From a virus: 64,000 bases of DNA. Positions 44,252 through 52,354 of the stretch are shown in pieces. The stretch is from the IMG/VR virus record IMGVR_UViG_3300042453_004683, positions 1 through 64,000 of that record. One strand, given 5' to 3'. Every line of letters starts with the position of its first letter. Positions within the stretch are counted from its first letter, which is position 1. Under the pieces are notes generated by a model, which ran no database searches, was not told the origin of the DNA, and saw only the letters and a program-made list of their open reading frames with translations. The translations under genes were made by a program, and so were the position numbers.

Positions 44252-44308
44252 CCCCGGCGCCCCGGCCCGGATTGTGCGTTTGCTTTCAACCTGTATGGAG
44301 TGTTCCCT

Positions 44309-44797
44309 ATGTCCACCGACACCCGTTACCGCGTCCTCTGCGCCGATGTCTCCCCCCTCGACCACGGCGGTACGTTCTACCGCGGCAACCTGACCGATGG
44401 GTTTGACGTGTTTGAAGTACAGCCCGTCGTCGCCTTTGTGGGCGAAGACGAGGCGGCCGATGTCGGTTTCCCCTTCTGGAGCCGTGAGTCCTTCCACGAT
44501 CGGGAGGACATCGCCGCTACCCTGTCCGATCGGCTCACTCTCGGGTACGTCGGCGCCGATCGGCTGCTCGGTCGCGATGTCGACAGCCTGACGGACGCTG
44601 AGATCCTTGAGGTTGTGTACGCTCGCCATGCGGTCGGCTGCGGTACCGACGAGGGCCCCGCGGGGTGGAGCGCGGATCTCCCCCTTGAGGATCTCGGGAT
44701 CGATCCCGCTGACGGCGCGGCGGCCGATGATGACTTTCGGCGCGATGTCCTCGGGGAAGACGACGACACCGACGACGACACCGACGACGGCGAATAG
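44309..44797 (+). CDS. Small array protein C, 162 aa, unknown
   Basis: Leader GGAGTGTTCCCTATG. A mixed alpha/beta protein (YRVLCADVSPLDHGGTFYRG; LTDAEILEVVYARHA) with an extremely acidic tail of Asp/Glu. Function unknown. Confidence 0.74.
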   Translation: MSTDTRYRVLCADVSPLDHGGTFYRGNLTDGFDVFEVQPVVAFVGEDEAADVGFPFWSRESFHDREDIAATLSDRLTLGYVGADRLLGRDVDSLTDAEILEVVYARHAVGCGTDEGPAGWSADLPLEDLGIDPADGAAADDDFRRDVLGEDDDTDDDTDDGE

Positions 44798-44833
44798 CAG
44801 CCCCGCCCCCGCCCACCGTCGGCGGGTCGCCCC

Positions 44834-44863
44834 GATGACACCGGCTTAGCCGCTGGTGTCATC
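44834..44863 (+). promoter_or_regulatory. Intergenic inverted repeat 3
   Basis: GATGACACC and GGTGTCATC, 9-bp arms around 12 nt that contain a smaller GGC/GCC hairpin. Confidence 0.82.
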
Positions 44864-44950
44864 CGGCCGGCTCACCCTGAACGGTTGTTCATGGCCCGGA
44901 TCCGTCAGTCAACCTGGCGCCGTTGCGCGCCTATGCCCGGAGTGTTCCCT

Positions 44951-45277
44951 ATGTCCGATGTCAAGCCGCCCCGCCTCCCCCCGATCGATACCCTCGCCCG
45001 CATCGTGGCCGATGTCCGGCGGGATCTCTACCGCTACGACGCTGACGACGTGCCCTATATCCAAGTCACGATCGGGATCGACGGCCGCGGCGGGTGGGGC
45101 TACCAGACGGGCGATAACTCGTATTCCGGCGCGGCCTACCACTACCCGTACTGGGGTGTCGCCGAAGTCTACCGCCGGCGCGACGTGCGCGAGACCGCGC
45201 GAGACGTGGCCCGTCAGCTCCGCAACGATGCCGCAGAAGCGTACTGGGCCAGCGAACCCTACGCCCCCCGCGAGTAA
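44951..45277 (+). CDS. Small array protein D, 108 aa
   Basis: Leader GGAGTGTTCCCTATG. Core IQVTIGIDGRGGWGYQTGDN, YSGAAYHYPYWGVAEV and RETARDVARQL resembles a widespread uncharacterised phage/plasmid family with a QTGD-Y motif. Activity unknown. Confidence 0.75.
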   Translation: MSDVKPPRLPPIDTLARIVADVRRDLYRYDADDVPYIQVTIGIDGRGGWGYQTGDNSYSGAAYHYPYWGVAEVYRRRDVRETARDVARQLRNDAAEAYWASEPYAPRE

Positions 45278-45373
45278 GCCCCCGCTGGCGCCCGCCGTCC
45301 CCTCCCGTTCCCCTCTCAACCCGCCCGCCCCGGCGCCGTCAGCCGGCGGGCCCCTCAATACGGAGTGTTTCCT

Positions 45374-45769
45374 ATGCCCTACCGCCCCGCGCCGTTCACC
45401 GGCTACCGCAAGGCCCTCTATGTCTATGTCCGCACGACGTTCAATGGCGCGCCCGCCGTCGTCTGGGGCGGCTACCCGCCCGCCGGCGCGGGCGTGGCGA
45501 GCGTCAACGTCCCCGACCCCGCCCGCTGGACCGGCAAGCGGCGGGTCAACGTCCCCTATCTGGGGCTGCCCCTCAAGCTACAGGCGCTGTTCATCGGCCG
45601 GATCGTCTGGGCCCGCGCGCTTCACCGGCGCCGGCACGCCCTCCCCTGTCTGTCCTGCTACAACCCCGGCCCCGCGCCCCGCCCGCGTGACAGCCGGGGC
45701 CGGTTCGCCCCGCTCCCCGACGCGCCGCCCGTGGCCTACTGGCAACCGCCCCGCCCGTGGAACGGGTAG
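45374..45769 (+). CDS. Small array protein E, 131 aa, unknown
   Basis: Leader GGAGTGTTTCCTATG. Basic, Pro/Arg/Tyr-rich (FTGYRKALYVYVRTTFNG; HALPCLSCYNPGP with a CxxC). Function unknown. Confidence 0.7.
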   Translation: MPYRPAPFTGYRKALYVYVRTTFNGAPAVVWGGYPPAGAGVASVNVPDPARWTGKRRVNVPYLGLPLKLQALFIGRIVWARALHRRRHALPCLSCYNPGPAPRPRDSRGRFAPLPDAPPVAYWQPPRPWNG

Positions 45770-45810
45770 CCCCGCCCGGTAGCTTCCCCGCCCCGTCGGG
45801 GCGCCCCGCC

Positions 45811-45842
45811 GGTACCACGGCTGACCCGCCGATCGTGGTACC
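45811..45842 (+). promoter_or_regulatory. Intergenic inverted repeat 4
   Basis: GGTACCACG and CGTGGTACC, 9-bp arms with a 14-nt loop, between genes E and F; flanking bases extend the stem imperfectly. Confidence 0.82.
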
Positions 45843-45912
45843 CGCCGGCCGCTGGCCCGATGTCTCTCCCTCAACCCCCGGCGCCGCCGCGCGCCTCCCT
45901 CAGGAGCGTTCC

Positions 45913-46110
45913 ATGCGCAACCGCCCCGCCCATTCGGGCTTGCACGTTCTCGACTACTACAACCCCGCCCGGACCACGGCCGACCCCGACGGCTGGCGCG
46001 ACCGCGAGACCGCCCGCGGCCGCCGCGCCCGCCGCCGCGGGTACGCCCGCGCGGAGCGGATCGATCGCGCCCTCGCCGCCGCCGACGCGGCCGCCGGGGG
46101 TGCCCGGTGA
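45913..46110 (+). CDS. Small array protein F, 65 aa, unknown
   Basis: Leader GGAGCGTTCCATG. Very Arg/Ala-rich with HVLDYYNPARTTADPDGW; similar in its YYNPAR/YNPGP string to protein E. Overlaps gene G by 4 bases. Confidence 0.66.
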   Translation: MRNRPAHSGLHVLDYYNPARTTADPDGWRDRETARGRRARRRGYARAERIDRALAAADAAAGGAR

Positions 46111-46514
46111 GCGCCCGTGTAACCGTCGGCGGCCCCTCCCCCGCCGCGCCCCCCGAGCTGGGGCCCTACGCCCAGCGGATCGCCGTCATCCGCCCGCTGC
46201 TCACCGGGGAGCGCGCCGAGGTCTGGACCTATGGCGGCGACGGGATCGCGATCGTCAGCGTCGACAAGCCGCGCGGCCGGTCCGCCGGTGGGCGCGTGGT
46301 CTTCGCCGCCACCGGCTACCCGCAGAGCGTCAGGCGCTTCGGCGACATTGGGATCGCGGGTAACGTGTTTGACTATGGTCTTTACTGGGCCGACGAGTCC
46401 GCCGATCTCGCGGCCGCCGAGGATGTCACGATCGATCGCGCGTGGTGGGGCTCTGCCCTCGCCGACGCGGCCGCCGGCGCCGTATTCGCTGCGGCTGAGC
46501 GCGCCGGCCGGTAG
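46107..46514 (+). CDS. Small array protein G, 135 aa, unknown
   Basis: GTG start overlapping the stop of F. Contains ERAEVWTYGGDGIAIVSVD and NVFDYGLYWADESADLA. Function unknown. A GC hairpin (CGGGGGA/TCCCCCG, about 46526-46554) follows its stop. Confidence 0.7.
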   Translation: MSARVTVGGPSPAAPPELGPYAQRIAVIRPLLTGERAEVWTYGGDGIAIVSVDKPRGRSAGGRVVFAATGYPQSVRRFGDIGIAGNVFDYGLYWADESADLAAAEDVTIDRAWWGSALADAAAGAVFAAAERAGR

Positions 46515-46525
46515 CTGCCCCGGCA

Positions 46526-46554
46526 CGGGGGAAAGATTAGAAATATCTCCCCCG
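46526..46554 (+). terminator. Hairpin after gene G
   Basis: CGGGGGA and TCCCCCG flank an A/T-rich loop. It lies just before the next promoter and shares bases with that promoter's AAATATCT element. Confidence 0.5.
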
Positions 46555-46587
46555 GCCCTTGACCCCCTCCCCTCAGTCAGATATAAG
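46541..46587 (+). promoter_or_regulatory. Promoter TTGACC-N17-TATAAG with upstream AAATATCT element
   Basis: -35 at 46559-46564 and -10 at 46582-46587, exact 17 bp. ATATCT upstream and AGATAT over the -10 form an inverted repeat that would let one protein contact both sides of the promoter. Confidence 0.8.
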
Positions 46588-46647
46588 AGTGTATCACCCG
46601 GCGGGCAGACAACCCCCCGCCGCTTCCCCTCCCCGGAGTGTGTCATC

Positions 46648-46983
46648 ATGGCGTTCCCTTCCGTAAAGACCCTTACCACGCGCCTCCCCCTGTCCGCCGA
46701 TCAGGCCGCCGAGCTTCGGAAACTCGCCGCCGACGGGCGCAAGCCCGGGGTCATCCTCGCCGCCGCCGATCGGATGCTCGGCGCGCATGGTGTGGAGCGT
46801 ATCGTGCCCGACCGGGCCATGAATGACCCGTGGTGCGCGGACCGTGGGATCCGCTACGTCAACCGCGGCGATAGCTACGATGACACCCTGATCCACGACA
46901 CCCGCCGGGATACGTGGCGCGTCTGTAGCTGGGCGGGCATCATCGAGGCGCAGCCCGCCCGGTTCAACGGCGCCGGCTTCTAA
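46648..46983 (+). CDS. Small array protein H, 111 aa, YVN-GDxY type
   Basis: Leader GGAGTGTGTCATCATG. The C-terminal part (GVERIV ... GIRYVNRGDSYDDTLIHD ... VCSWAGIIE) matches, as I remember it, a common uncharacterised phage/plasmid family with a YVNxGDxY motif. N-terminus has a helical ADQAAELRKLAADGRK. Confidence 0.76.
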   Translation: MAFPSVKTLTTRLPLSADQAAELRKLAADGRKPGVILAAADRMLGAHGVERIVPDRAMNDPWCADRGIRYVNRGDSYDDTLIHDTRRDTWRVCSWAGIIEAQPARFNGAGF

Positions 46984-46995
46984 CGCTGTAGCTGG

Positions 46996-47025
46996 CTCCC
47001 TCCCCCGCCGGGCGCGGTCCGCCCG
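46996..47025 (+). terminator. GC hairpin after gene H
   Basis: GCCGGGCG pairs with CGCCCGGC around a 5-nt loop just downstream of the stop; no U-tract. Confidence 0.5.
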
Positions 47026-47059
47026 GCCTGTCCCTGTAACTCTGTCCCTATGGTGACCT

Positions 47060-47308
47060 ATGGTGATCTTCATTGTCGCGCGTGAGTACTTCCGTTCCGC
47101 CGGGCACACTGTCCAGGGCATCACTTGGGCGGCCTACCTTGACGGTGAGCGCGTCGGCGGCGGCTACCTGCCCCCCGACGCGGTGAGCGGGAACCACGCT
47201 GCGCGGTATCGCGTCAATCAGGCGGCCGTGGCGGCCGGTCTCGGCGACATCGCCGCCGCAGCGTGCGAGATCGTGCGCGTCCCCGTCAACCGGTTGCGCG
47301 ACGCTTAG
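47060..47308 (+). CDS. Small array protein I, 82 aa, unknown
   Basis: Starts at ATG 47060 without an obvious Shine-Dalgarno. Sequence MVIFIVAREYFRSAG, ITWAAYLDGERVGGGYL is strand-rich with a helical C-terminus. Confidence 0.62.
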   Translation: MVIFIVAREYFRSAGHTVQGITWAAYLDGERVGGGYLPPDAVSGNHAARYRVNQAAVAAGLGDIAAAACEIVRVPVNRLRDA

Positions 47309-47346
47309 GCCCCTCCGTCTCAACGTCCACACTTGGAGTACGCATC

Positions 47347-47766
47347 ATGCCCCGCCCCCGTCTCGTGCCCGCCCACGCCCTCCGCGCCGCCGTCCCCGGC
47401 GCGGCGCTCCCCGAATGGGCCCGCCGCCACAACCGCGCCGTGTTCGATCCGCAGGGCTTCGAGCTGCCGATCGTGTTGCTCTGGCGCGCGATCGTGTCGG
47501 CCCCCGACCTGCCCGTCAGCCGGCAGACGGCAACCACGATCCGCGCGCGCTACGCCGCCGAGCACCGGCACCGCTACGGCTCCCCCGTCACCGATGATTG
47601 CGTCATCGGGGAGGCGCTGGCCGCCGCCCTCGCCCCGGACGGCACCGCCGCCGAGCGGCTCAACGCCGCCGCCGACCTGCTCAACGGGGAGATCGGCCGC
47701 CTCGACGGCGGTACCCTGTCCGGCCTGCTCGTGGCCGCCGCGGCCCGCGCGGGCGTGACCCTGTAG
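47347..47766 (+). CDS. Small array protein J, 139 aa, unknown
   Basis: Leader GGAGTACGCATCATG. Helical, with RRHNRAVFDPQGFELP and VIGEALAAALAPDG. Function unknown. Confidence 0.7.
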   Translation: MPRPRLVPAHALRAAVPGAALPEWARRHNRAVFDPQGFELPIVLLWRAIVSAPDLPVSRQTATTIRARYAAEHRHRYGSPVTDDCVIGEALAAALAPDGTAAERLNAAADLLNGEIGRLDGGTLSGLLVAAAARAGVTL

Positions 47767-47950
47767 CAGGGCCGCCCGACGGCGAACGGCGCCCGCCGAC
47801 AACGGCGCCGGCATCGAGTGCATTAGCCGTGGCAGTACGGGTAACCCGCATGGGGCGGGTGACCTGGCCGCCTATGGCTACACGCCCGACCCTTCCGGCT
47901 GCAATGATGCCGGACAGCGCCCCGGGGAATGGGGAGACAGGGAACGCACA
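47767..47950 (+). other. 184-nt possibly structured leader
   Basis: CCGGCATC near 47807 and GATGCCGG near 47910 could close a ~110-nt loop that itself contains several short GC stems; no promoter of the usual type is present. It precedes gene K. Confidence 0.4.
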
Positions 47951-48589
47951 ATGTCTGACCGTAGCAGCACCACGCTCACCCGTCAGGGTTTCCACGTCAC
48001 CATCATGGCGGAGGTTGACCCCTTCGCCTGCGCCGTGTCCGAACTGGCCGACCGGGGGCACGTCGTCCAGACGTGGCAGGGCCCGTATCACGGGTGGGCG
48101 ACCTTCACCCCCGGCCAGCCGCGCCGGGACGATCGGGGCGTGACCCACAACCGCCCGCCCCGCCCCTCCTCGTGCGGGGGGAACTGGCGCGTCGTCAAGG
48201 CCGCCGGCCCGTCTCAGGGTGACAGCTACCGGATCTGGTACAACGCCGACGAGATCCCCGCCGACGAGCGCGCCGCCTTCGCCGACAACGCGGCGGCCAT
48301 GATGAACGGTACGGTGTCCGCCTATGGGCTGACCGTCGAGATCCGCGCGACGCCCGGCGGCTCGGTACTCGCGGAGTCGGCCCTGTTCGGGTTCTGGATC
48401 GAGTACCGCCCCGACGGTGCCACCCTCATTCAGGAGGCCGACGGCGCCGGCATGATCGACGAGGCGATCCACAAGGCCCGCCGCAACGCAGCCGCCGCCG
48501 TCACCCGCCTGCGCGCCGAGGCCGACACGATCGCCGCGGCCATGCGCCGGGACGCCGACGCGATCGCCGCGGTCTGCGCGGGCGTGTAG
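47951..48589 (+). CDS. Array protein K, 212 aa, unknown
   Basis: Leader AGGGAACGCACAATG. Alpha/beta with FHVTIMAEVDPFACAVSELA, WRVVKAAGPSQGDSYRIWY and a long C-terminal Ala/Arg helix. Function unknown. Confidence 0.74.
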   Translation: MSDRSSTTLTRQGFHVTIMAEVDPFACAVSELADRGHVVQTWQGPYHGWATFTPGQPRRDDRGVTHNRPPRPSSCGGNWRVVKAAGPSQGDSYRIWYNADEIPADERAAFADNAAAMMNGTVSAYGLTVEIRATPGGSVLAESALFGFWIEYRPDGATLIQEADGAGMIDEAIHKARRNAAAAVTRLRAEADTIAAAMRRDADAIAAVCAGV

Positions 48590-48625
48590 CCCCTCGGGGC
48601 GGGTGCCCCTTCTTCGCGCCCGTCC

Positions 48626-48658
48626 CCGGCCGGCCTCGTCGCACGTCGATCCGGCCGG
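48626..48658 (+). promoter_or_regulatory. Intergenic inverted repeat 5
   Basis: CCGGCCGG at 48626-48633 and again at 48651-48658 (each self-palindromic) separated by 17 nt, between genes K and L. Confidence 0.6.
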
Positions 48659-48735
48659 ACGGCGGGCGCTGTCTGACCCCCTCTCCCCTTGCCTGCTGCC
48701 CTCCTCCCCTCCCGCAAACACTACAGGTACGCACA

Positions 48736-49224
48736 ATGACCGCCGCCGCTGACCGTCAGCCCGACTTCGCGATCGTCCTCGCCCCCGCCGAGAGCGCAGA
48801 CGGCTGGCCCGTCCCGCCGCCCGGCCTCGTCGGCGTGAGGCCCGTTCTGGCGGTCGACCGCCGCGGGTGCTTCCGGTGGTGCTCGCCCGAAGTCCTGACC
48901 GCCGCTGAAGTCGTGGCCTATCTCCCGGTCATGGGCGAGGGCTCCACCGCCGAGCAGAGGAAGGCCGCCGCTGAATACCTGCTCCGGGCGGTGTCGGGTC
49001 TCCACCCGGACCGGGAGGGGATCGATATGGCGATCCCCGCGGATCGCGTCGTCGCCGAGCGCCGCAAGGGAACGCACGACATCGCCGCCTTCACCCCGGC
49101 GTACCCCGTGCTGCTCAACCGCTGGCGCCCCTACGGCGCGCGCCCCTCGTGGCCCGCCGTCCGCCGATGGGGTCGCGGTCCCCGGACCTACGCGCGCCTG
49201 CTCAAGCTGGCCGCCGCTGTCTGA
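48736..49224 (+). CDS. Array protein L, 162 aa, unknown
   Basis: Leader AGGTACGCACAATG. Contains FAIVLAPAESADGWPVPP, LAVDRRGCFRWCSPEVL and a helical QRKAAAEYLLRAVSG. Function unknown. Confidence 0.72.
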   Translation: MTAAADRQPDFAIVLAPAESADGWPVPPPGLVGVRPVLAVDRRGCFRWCSPEVLTAAEVVAYLPVMGEGSTAEQRKAAAEYLLRAVSGLHPDREGIDMAIPADRVVAERRKGTHDIAAFTPAYPVLLNRWRPYGARPSWPAVRRWGRGPRTYARLLKLAAAV

Positions 49225-49325
49225 CGTAGCTCTCAACGGCGCCGGCCGGTCTGACGGTCGGCGGCCCTCCCCTCCCCTGTCTGCTCCCCGCTCAACGACC
49301 GCCGTCGCGGCCGAAGGATCCCGCC

Positions 49326-49601
49326 ATGTCTGAGCCTGAGATCATCATCGTCGCGGGCCTCGGCCTGAAGGCCGTGCACGCCCGCAGCACCACACGCGAT
49401 GGGCGGCCCCGCGTCGAGTACGCGCCCCACGGCCACCCCATCGCCGCGCCCGTCGCGGGGTGCTGGGCGTACACCGCGAGTACCCGCACGCTCACCCCCG
49501 ACGAGGCGCGCGAGGCGATCGCGTTCGAGCGCGCGCAGGCGATCCCTCGTGGTGTGGGTTGCGCCGACCCCTCGTGCTGGTGCCGCGGCATCGTGCCTTA
49601 G
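49326..49601 (+). CDS. Array protein M, 91 aa, unknown
   Basis: Starts MSEPEIIIVAGLGLKAVHA; a C-terminal CADPSCWC cluster of three Cys could bind metal. Function unknown. A hairpin (CCGCCGA/TCGGCGG, near 49638) follows. Confidence 0.68.
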   Translation: MSEPEIIIVAGLGLKAVHARSTTRDGRPRVEYAPHGHPIAAPVAGCWAYTASTRTLTPDEAREAIAFERAQAIPRGVGCADPSCWCRGIVP

Positions 49602-49747
49602 TCTCTCCCCTCCCCCTCCCGCCGCCGGGAGGGTGCAACCCGCCGACGGTCGGCGGCGCGCCGAAGCGTACCCCGGTCGCGCCGTGTCTGAAGTCGTCGG
49701 CGGCTTTCACCCTGTCGGGATTGTCCCTCACAATGTCAGGAGCTGCC

Positions 49748-50314
49748 ATGTCCGCCGATGTCCTGCCCGAAGTCGCCGCTGCAATCGTTTGTTTGTCCCG
49801 CGCCGCCGGGATCGCGCGCCCGCCCGTCACCTTCCGCCCCGTGCCGGGGCTGCCCCTCGTCGTCTTCGATCTGACGGCCGCCGCCTTTCCCGTCGATCGT
49901 CGCGAATGGTACGCGGTCCCCGTCAACGATGCCGCCGCCGTCGCCGCGTGGGTTGAGGCGGGGACGCTGACGCCGGACGAGATCGCGAGCGCCTTGTGCG
50001 AGTACCACGTACAGGGCGAGGCCGCCGAGCAGGCCGCCGTCGCACTTGGTATGGTGATCTTCCATCTCGACGAGGGTACCGCCGAAACGCTCACCGCCCA
50101 CCCCTGCGCCGCTGCCCTCGCCGCCGCGTGCGAGGCGGGCCGTCTGCTTGGATGGATCGCGGACGGCTACGCGCTGGGCGTCACCGTCCCCGCCGAGCAC
50201 CCCGACGCGGCGCGGGAGATCTTGGCCCCGCTCGGCTACGTCCTGCGCGCCGAGCGCCCCGCCGAATGGTGTCCCGCTGGCACCACCCGGCAGTCGTGGA
50301 TCTTCGGATACTGA
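49748..50314 (+). CDS. Array protein N, 188 aa, unknown
   Basis: Leader GTCAGGAGCTGCCATG, nearly the same as the next gene. Helical and strand-mixed; the N-terminus (MSADVLPEVAAAI) resembles that of protein O (MPADALSIVVRL), so they may be paralogues. Confidence 0.74.
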   Translation: MSADVLPEVAAAIVCLSRAAGIARPPVTFRPVPGLPLVVFDLTAAAFPVDRREWYAVPVNDAAAVAAWVEAGTLTPDEIASALCEYHVQGEAAEQAAVALGMVIFHLDEGTAETLTAHPCAAALAAACEAGRLLGWIADGYALGVTVPAEHPDAAREILAPLGYVLRAERPAEWCPAGTTRQSWIFGY

Positions 50315-50357
50315 CTCAGACGTTTCGATCCCTCGCCTCACCCTGTCAGGAGCTACC

Positions 50358-51011
50358 ATGCCCGCCGACGCCCTTTCCATCGTGGTCCGCCTCACCGCCG
50401 CCGCTCTCCAGTACGGTGAGCGGATCGCCTTCCGCGCCGTCGTCCTGCCGTTGCTTGACGGCACCTTCATCCTCGCCACGTTCGACCGGCGGACCGTGGC
50501 GCTCACCCTCGCCGACGCCGAGCAGGCGGCCCTTGCCGCCGAGGGTGACGGCGCATGGCAGGACATCCCCGACGCCGAGCGTGACCCGGACAGCCTCCCG
50601 CTGGACAGCCTGCTCGGCATGGTCCGCGCCTCCGCCGTGGCCGACTGGGACGTGCTTTCGCGCGTGGCCGTGGCCGCCGGTCGTGCGCTCGTTATCCCCG
50701 GCGCGCTGGTCGGCGCGGATGACTGGGCCCACCCGTGCTGGCCCGACCTGCGCGCGCTGCTCGTCGACGCGGTGACGGTGGAGACGCCGAGCGGGTACAC
50801 CTACGCCACCCCCGGAACGCCGGTCGCCGACAAGCCGATCGCCAGCGTCAGCGCGTGCGACGAGGGCGGCGTCGACATCTGGCACACCGTCGCCGGCAAG
50901 GCCGCCGTCGTCCGCATCATGGCGCTGCGCGGCTACGCGCCCTGCTACGAGCACGCGCCCGCCTCCCGCGCGGACGGTCTGATCATGACCGCGTGGCGCT
51001 GGATCGGCTGA
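50358..51011 (+). CDS. Array protein O, 217 aa, unknown
   Basis: Leader GTCAGGAGCTACCATG. Strand-rich N-terminus (FRAVVLPLLDGTFILATFDR), C-terminal GGVDIWHTVAGKAAVVRI. Function unknown. Confidence 0.74.
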   Translation: MPADALSIVVRLTAAALQYGERIAFRAVVLPLLDGTFILATFDRRTVALTLADAEQAALAAEGDGAWQDIPDAERDPDSLPLDSLLGMVRASAVADWDVLSRVAVAAGRALVIPGALVGADDWAHPCWPDLRALLVDAVTVETPSGYTYATPGTPVADKPIASVSACDEGGVDIWHTVAGKAAVVRIMALRGYAPCYEHAPASRADGLIMTAWRWIG

Positions 51012-51025
51012 AGAATAACAGCACA

Positions 51026-51061
51026 ATCTCCCTTGCCGGTCGGCGGTGAGGGAGATACAAG
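51026..51061 (+). promoter_or_regulatory. Promoter TTGCCG-N17-TACAAG inside an inverted repeat
   Basis: ATCTCCCT (51026-51033) and AGGGAGAT (51049-51056) flank the promoter so that the left arm meets the -35 and the right arm meets the -10. ATGGAAACCCCGCC follows at 51063-51076. Confidence 0.72.
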
Positions 51062-51100
51062 AATGGAAACCCCGCCCCCACCGCCGGCGCTGGAGATACG

Positions 51101-51451
51101 ATGCTCACCATTGACGACTACCGCCGCACCGTCGGCTTCATCGCAGGAAACCTGCGGCATATCTGCCGCGGCGGTTTCATCCGCAGCACCGAGGGGTTGC
51201 GCGAGGCTGCCGAGCACGCGGTTCAGATGTCCCGCTGCTTCCACAACCCCGACAACGCGATCAAGGTCCTCGGCTTCTCCGGCAACGCGGACGCCGCCGA
51301 GGACGCGCTCGGCTGGAGCGGACTGGTCGCGGGCTGCCGCTCCTTCGACGAGCTGGTACACCGCAAGGCATACTATGCCTTGCTCGCCGATGTCGAAGCT
51401 CTGCTCGTGGACATCACCTTCGACGAGGAGGCGGCCGATGCCTCCGCGTAA
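51101..51451 (+). CDS. Array protein P, 116 aa, unknown
   Basis: GGAG 7 nt before the ATG. All-helical, with three Cys/His-containing helices (FIAGNLRHICRGGF; QMSRCFHNPDNAI). Overlaps gene Q by 14 bases. Confidence 0.72.
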   Translation: MLTIDDYRRTVGFIAGNLRHICRGGFIRSTEGLREAAEHAVQMSRCFHNPDNAIKVLGFSGNADAAEDALGWSGLVAGCRSFDELVHRKAYYALLADVEALLVDITFDEEAADASA

Positions 51452-51986
51452 GAAGAAGCCAGCGGCACCGCCGCCCGCACCTGCCCCGCCCCCCGCTGTC
51501 CAGCGGCCCGCCGCGCCGAAGCCGCCCGCCTTCATCCCGCCCTCCCCGTGGCGGCGGTTCGACCCGCTCTGCCACGTCACCCTCGGCCTCGACCGGCTGA
51601 CCTTCGGGTCGGCGGCCGATGCCTCCTGGGCGGCCGAGCGGGTGGTGTCAGCGCACCCCGACCTCCCCGCCGACGTGGTGGATCTCCTCCGCACGCTGGC
51701 CGATGACATCGGCCGGTGGGATGCGGCCCTCGTCGACGCCGCCGAGGCTGTCAACGAGGCAGAGGACCGGGCGGAGAAGGCCAACGACGCTGCGGCGATC
51801 CACGCCGCCGCTTCGAGCAGCACGATCGATGAACTGAACGAGGAGATCGGTAAGCTCCGCAGCGCCGAAGACAGGTACGGTGAGCAGATTGACGACCTCG
51901 CCGAGCAGGTCGACACCCTGCGCGCCGAGCGTGACGCCGCCCGGCAGGTCCTCGCAGACATGCTTCGCCACGCCGGCCTCGTGTGA
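51438..51986 (+). CDS. Array protein Q, 182 aa, coiled coil
   Basis: Begins with a Lys/Pro/Ala-rich linker (MPPRKKKPAAPPP...), then a helical domain and a C-terminal coiled coil (STIDELNEEIGKLRSAEDR; IDDLAEQVDTLRAERDAA). Start ATG lies inside the end of gene P. Probably a dimer or trimer; function unknown. Confidence 0.72.
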   Translation: MPPRKKKPAAPPPAPAPPPAVQRPAAPKPPAFIPPSPWRRFDPLCHVTLGLDRLTFGSAADASWAAERVVSAHPDLPADVVDLLRTLADDIGRWDAALVDAAEAVNEAEDRAEKANDAAAIHAAASSSTIDELNEEIGKLRSAEDRYGEQIDDLAEQVDTLRAERDAARQVLADMLRHAGLV

Positions 51987-51990
51987 GATT

Positions 51991-52034
51991 ATCTGGTCCA
52001 GGTACTTGCGGGTTTCGCCCGGACCAGATACAAC
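51991..52034 (+). promoter_or_regulatory. Promoter TTGCGG-N17-TACAAC inside an inverted repeat
   Basis: ATCTGGTCC (51991-51999) and GGACCAGAT (52021-52029); the right arm runs into the -10. ATGGAAACCCCGCC follows at 52036-52049, as after the promoter at 51033. Confidence 0.72.
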
Positions 52035-52062
52035 GATGGAAACCCCGCCTGGAGTTCTCGCC

Positions 52063-52353
52063 ATGCAGACCGACACCCCGGCCGTCCCCGCCGATGTCCT
52101 CGACCGCGCCCGCGCCCTCGCGCGTGGCAGCTACCAGCGCAGCCTCCTCGACGGCTACGCCCGCTGGTCGGGCGCCGACCTGCGCGGCGCCGCGAAGCGG
52201 TGGAGCGGGCGGTACGCCGCCTCCCGCTCCGGCCTGTTCCGCCGCCTGCGCAAGGCGGGCCTCGACGTGGCCGTGCGCTACGTCACCACGTCCAACAACC
52301 GGCAGGCCGTCGCGCTCTGCCTGGCGGGCGTGCCCGTCAGCGCGGTACCGTAG
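52063..52353 (+). CDS. Array protein R, 96 aa, basic
   Basis: GGAG 9 nt before the ATG; an in-frame ATG at 52036 would add nine residues but lies at the predicted transcription start. Helical and Arg-rich (RGAAKRWSGRYAASRSG; RRLRKAGLDVAVRYVTT), so nucleic-acid binding is possible. Confidence 0.68.
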   Translation: MQTDTPAVPADVLDRARALARGSYQRSLLDGYARWSGADLRGAAKRWSGRYAASRSGLFRRLRKAGLDVAVRYVTTSNNRQAVALCLAGVPVSAVP

Positions 52354-52354
52354 C

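Noticed and set aside
47767-47950. Cobalamin or other known riboswitch
   Set aside because: The conserved boxes of known riboswitch classes that I could check by eye are not present.
51033-51986. 317-codon frame reading through the leader of gene P into gene Q
   Set aside because: Its N-terminal part overlaps gene P in another frame and its first ATG lies at or before the predicted transcription start; the ATG at 51438 explains gene Q.
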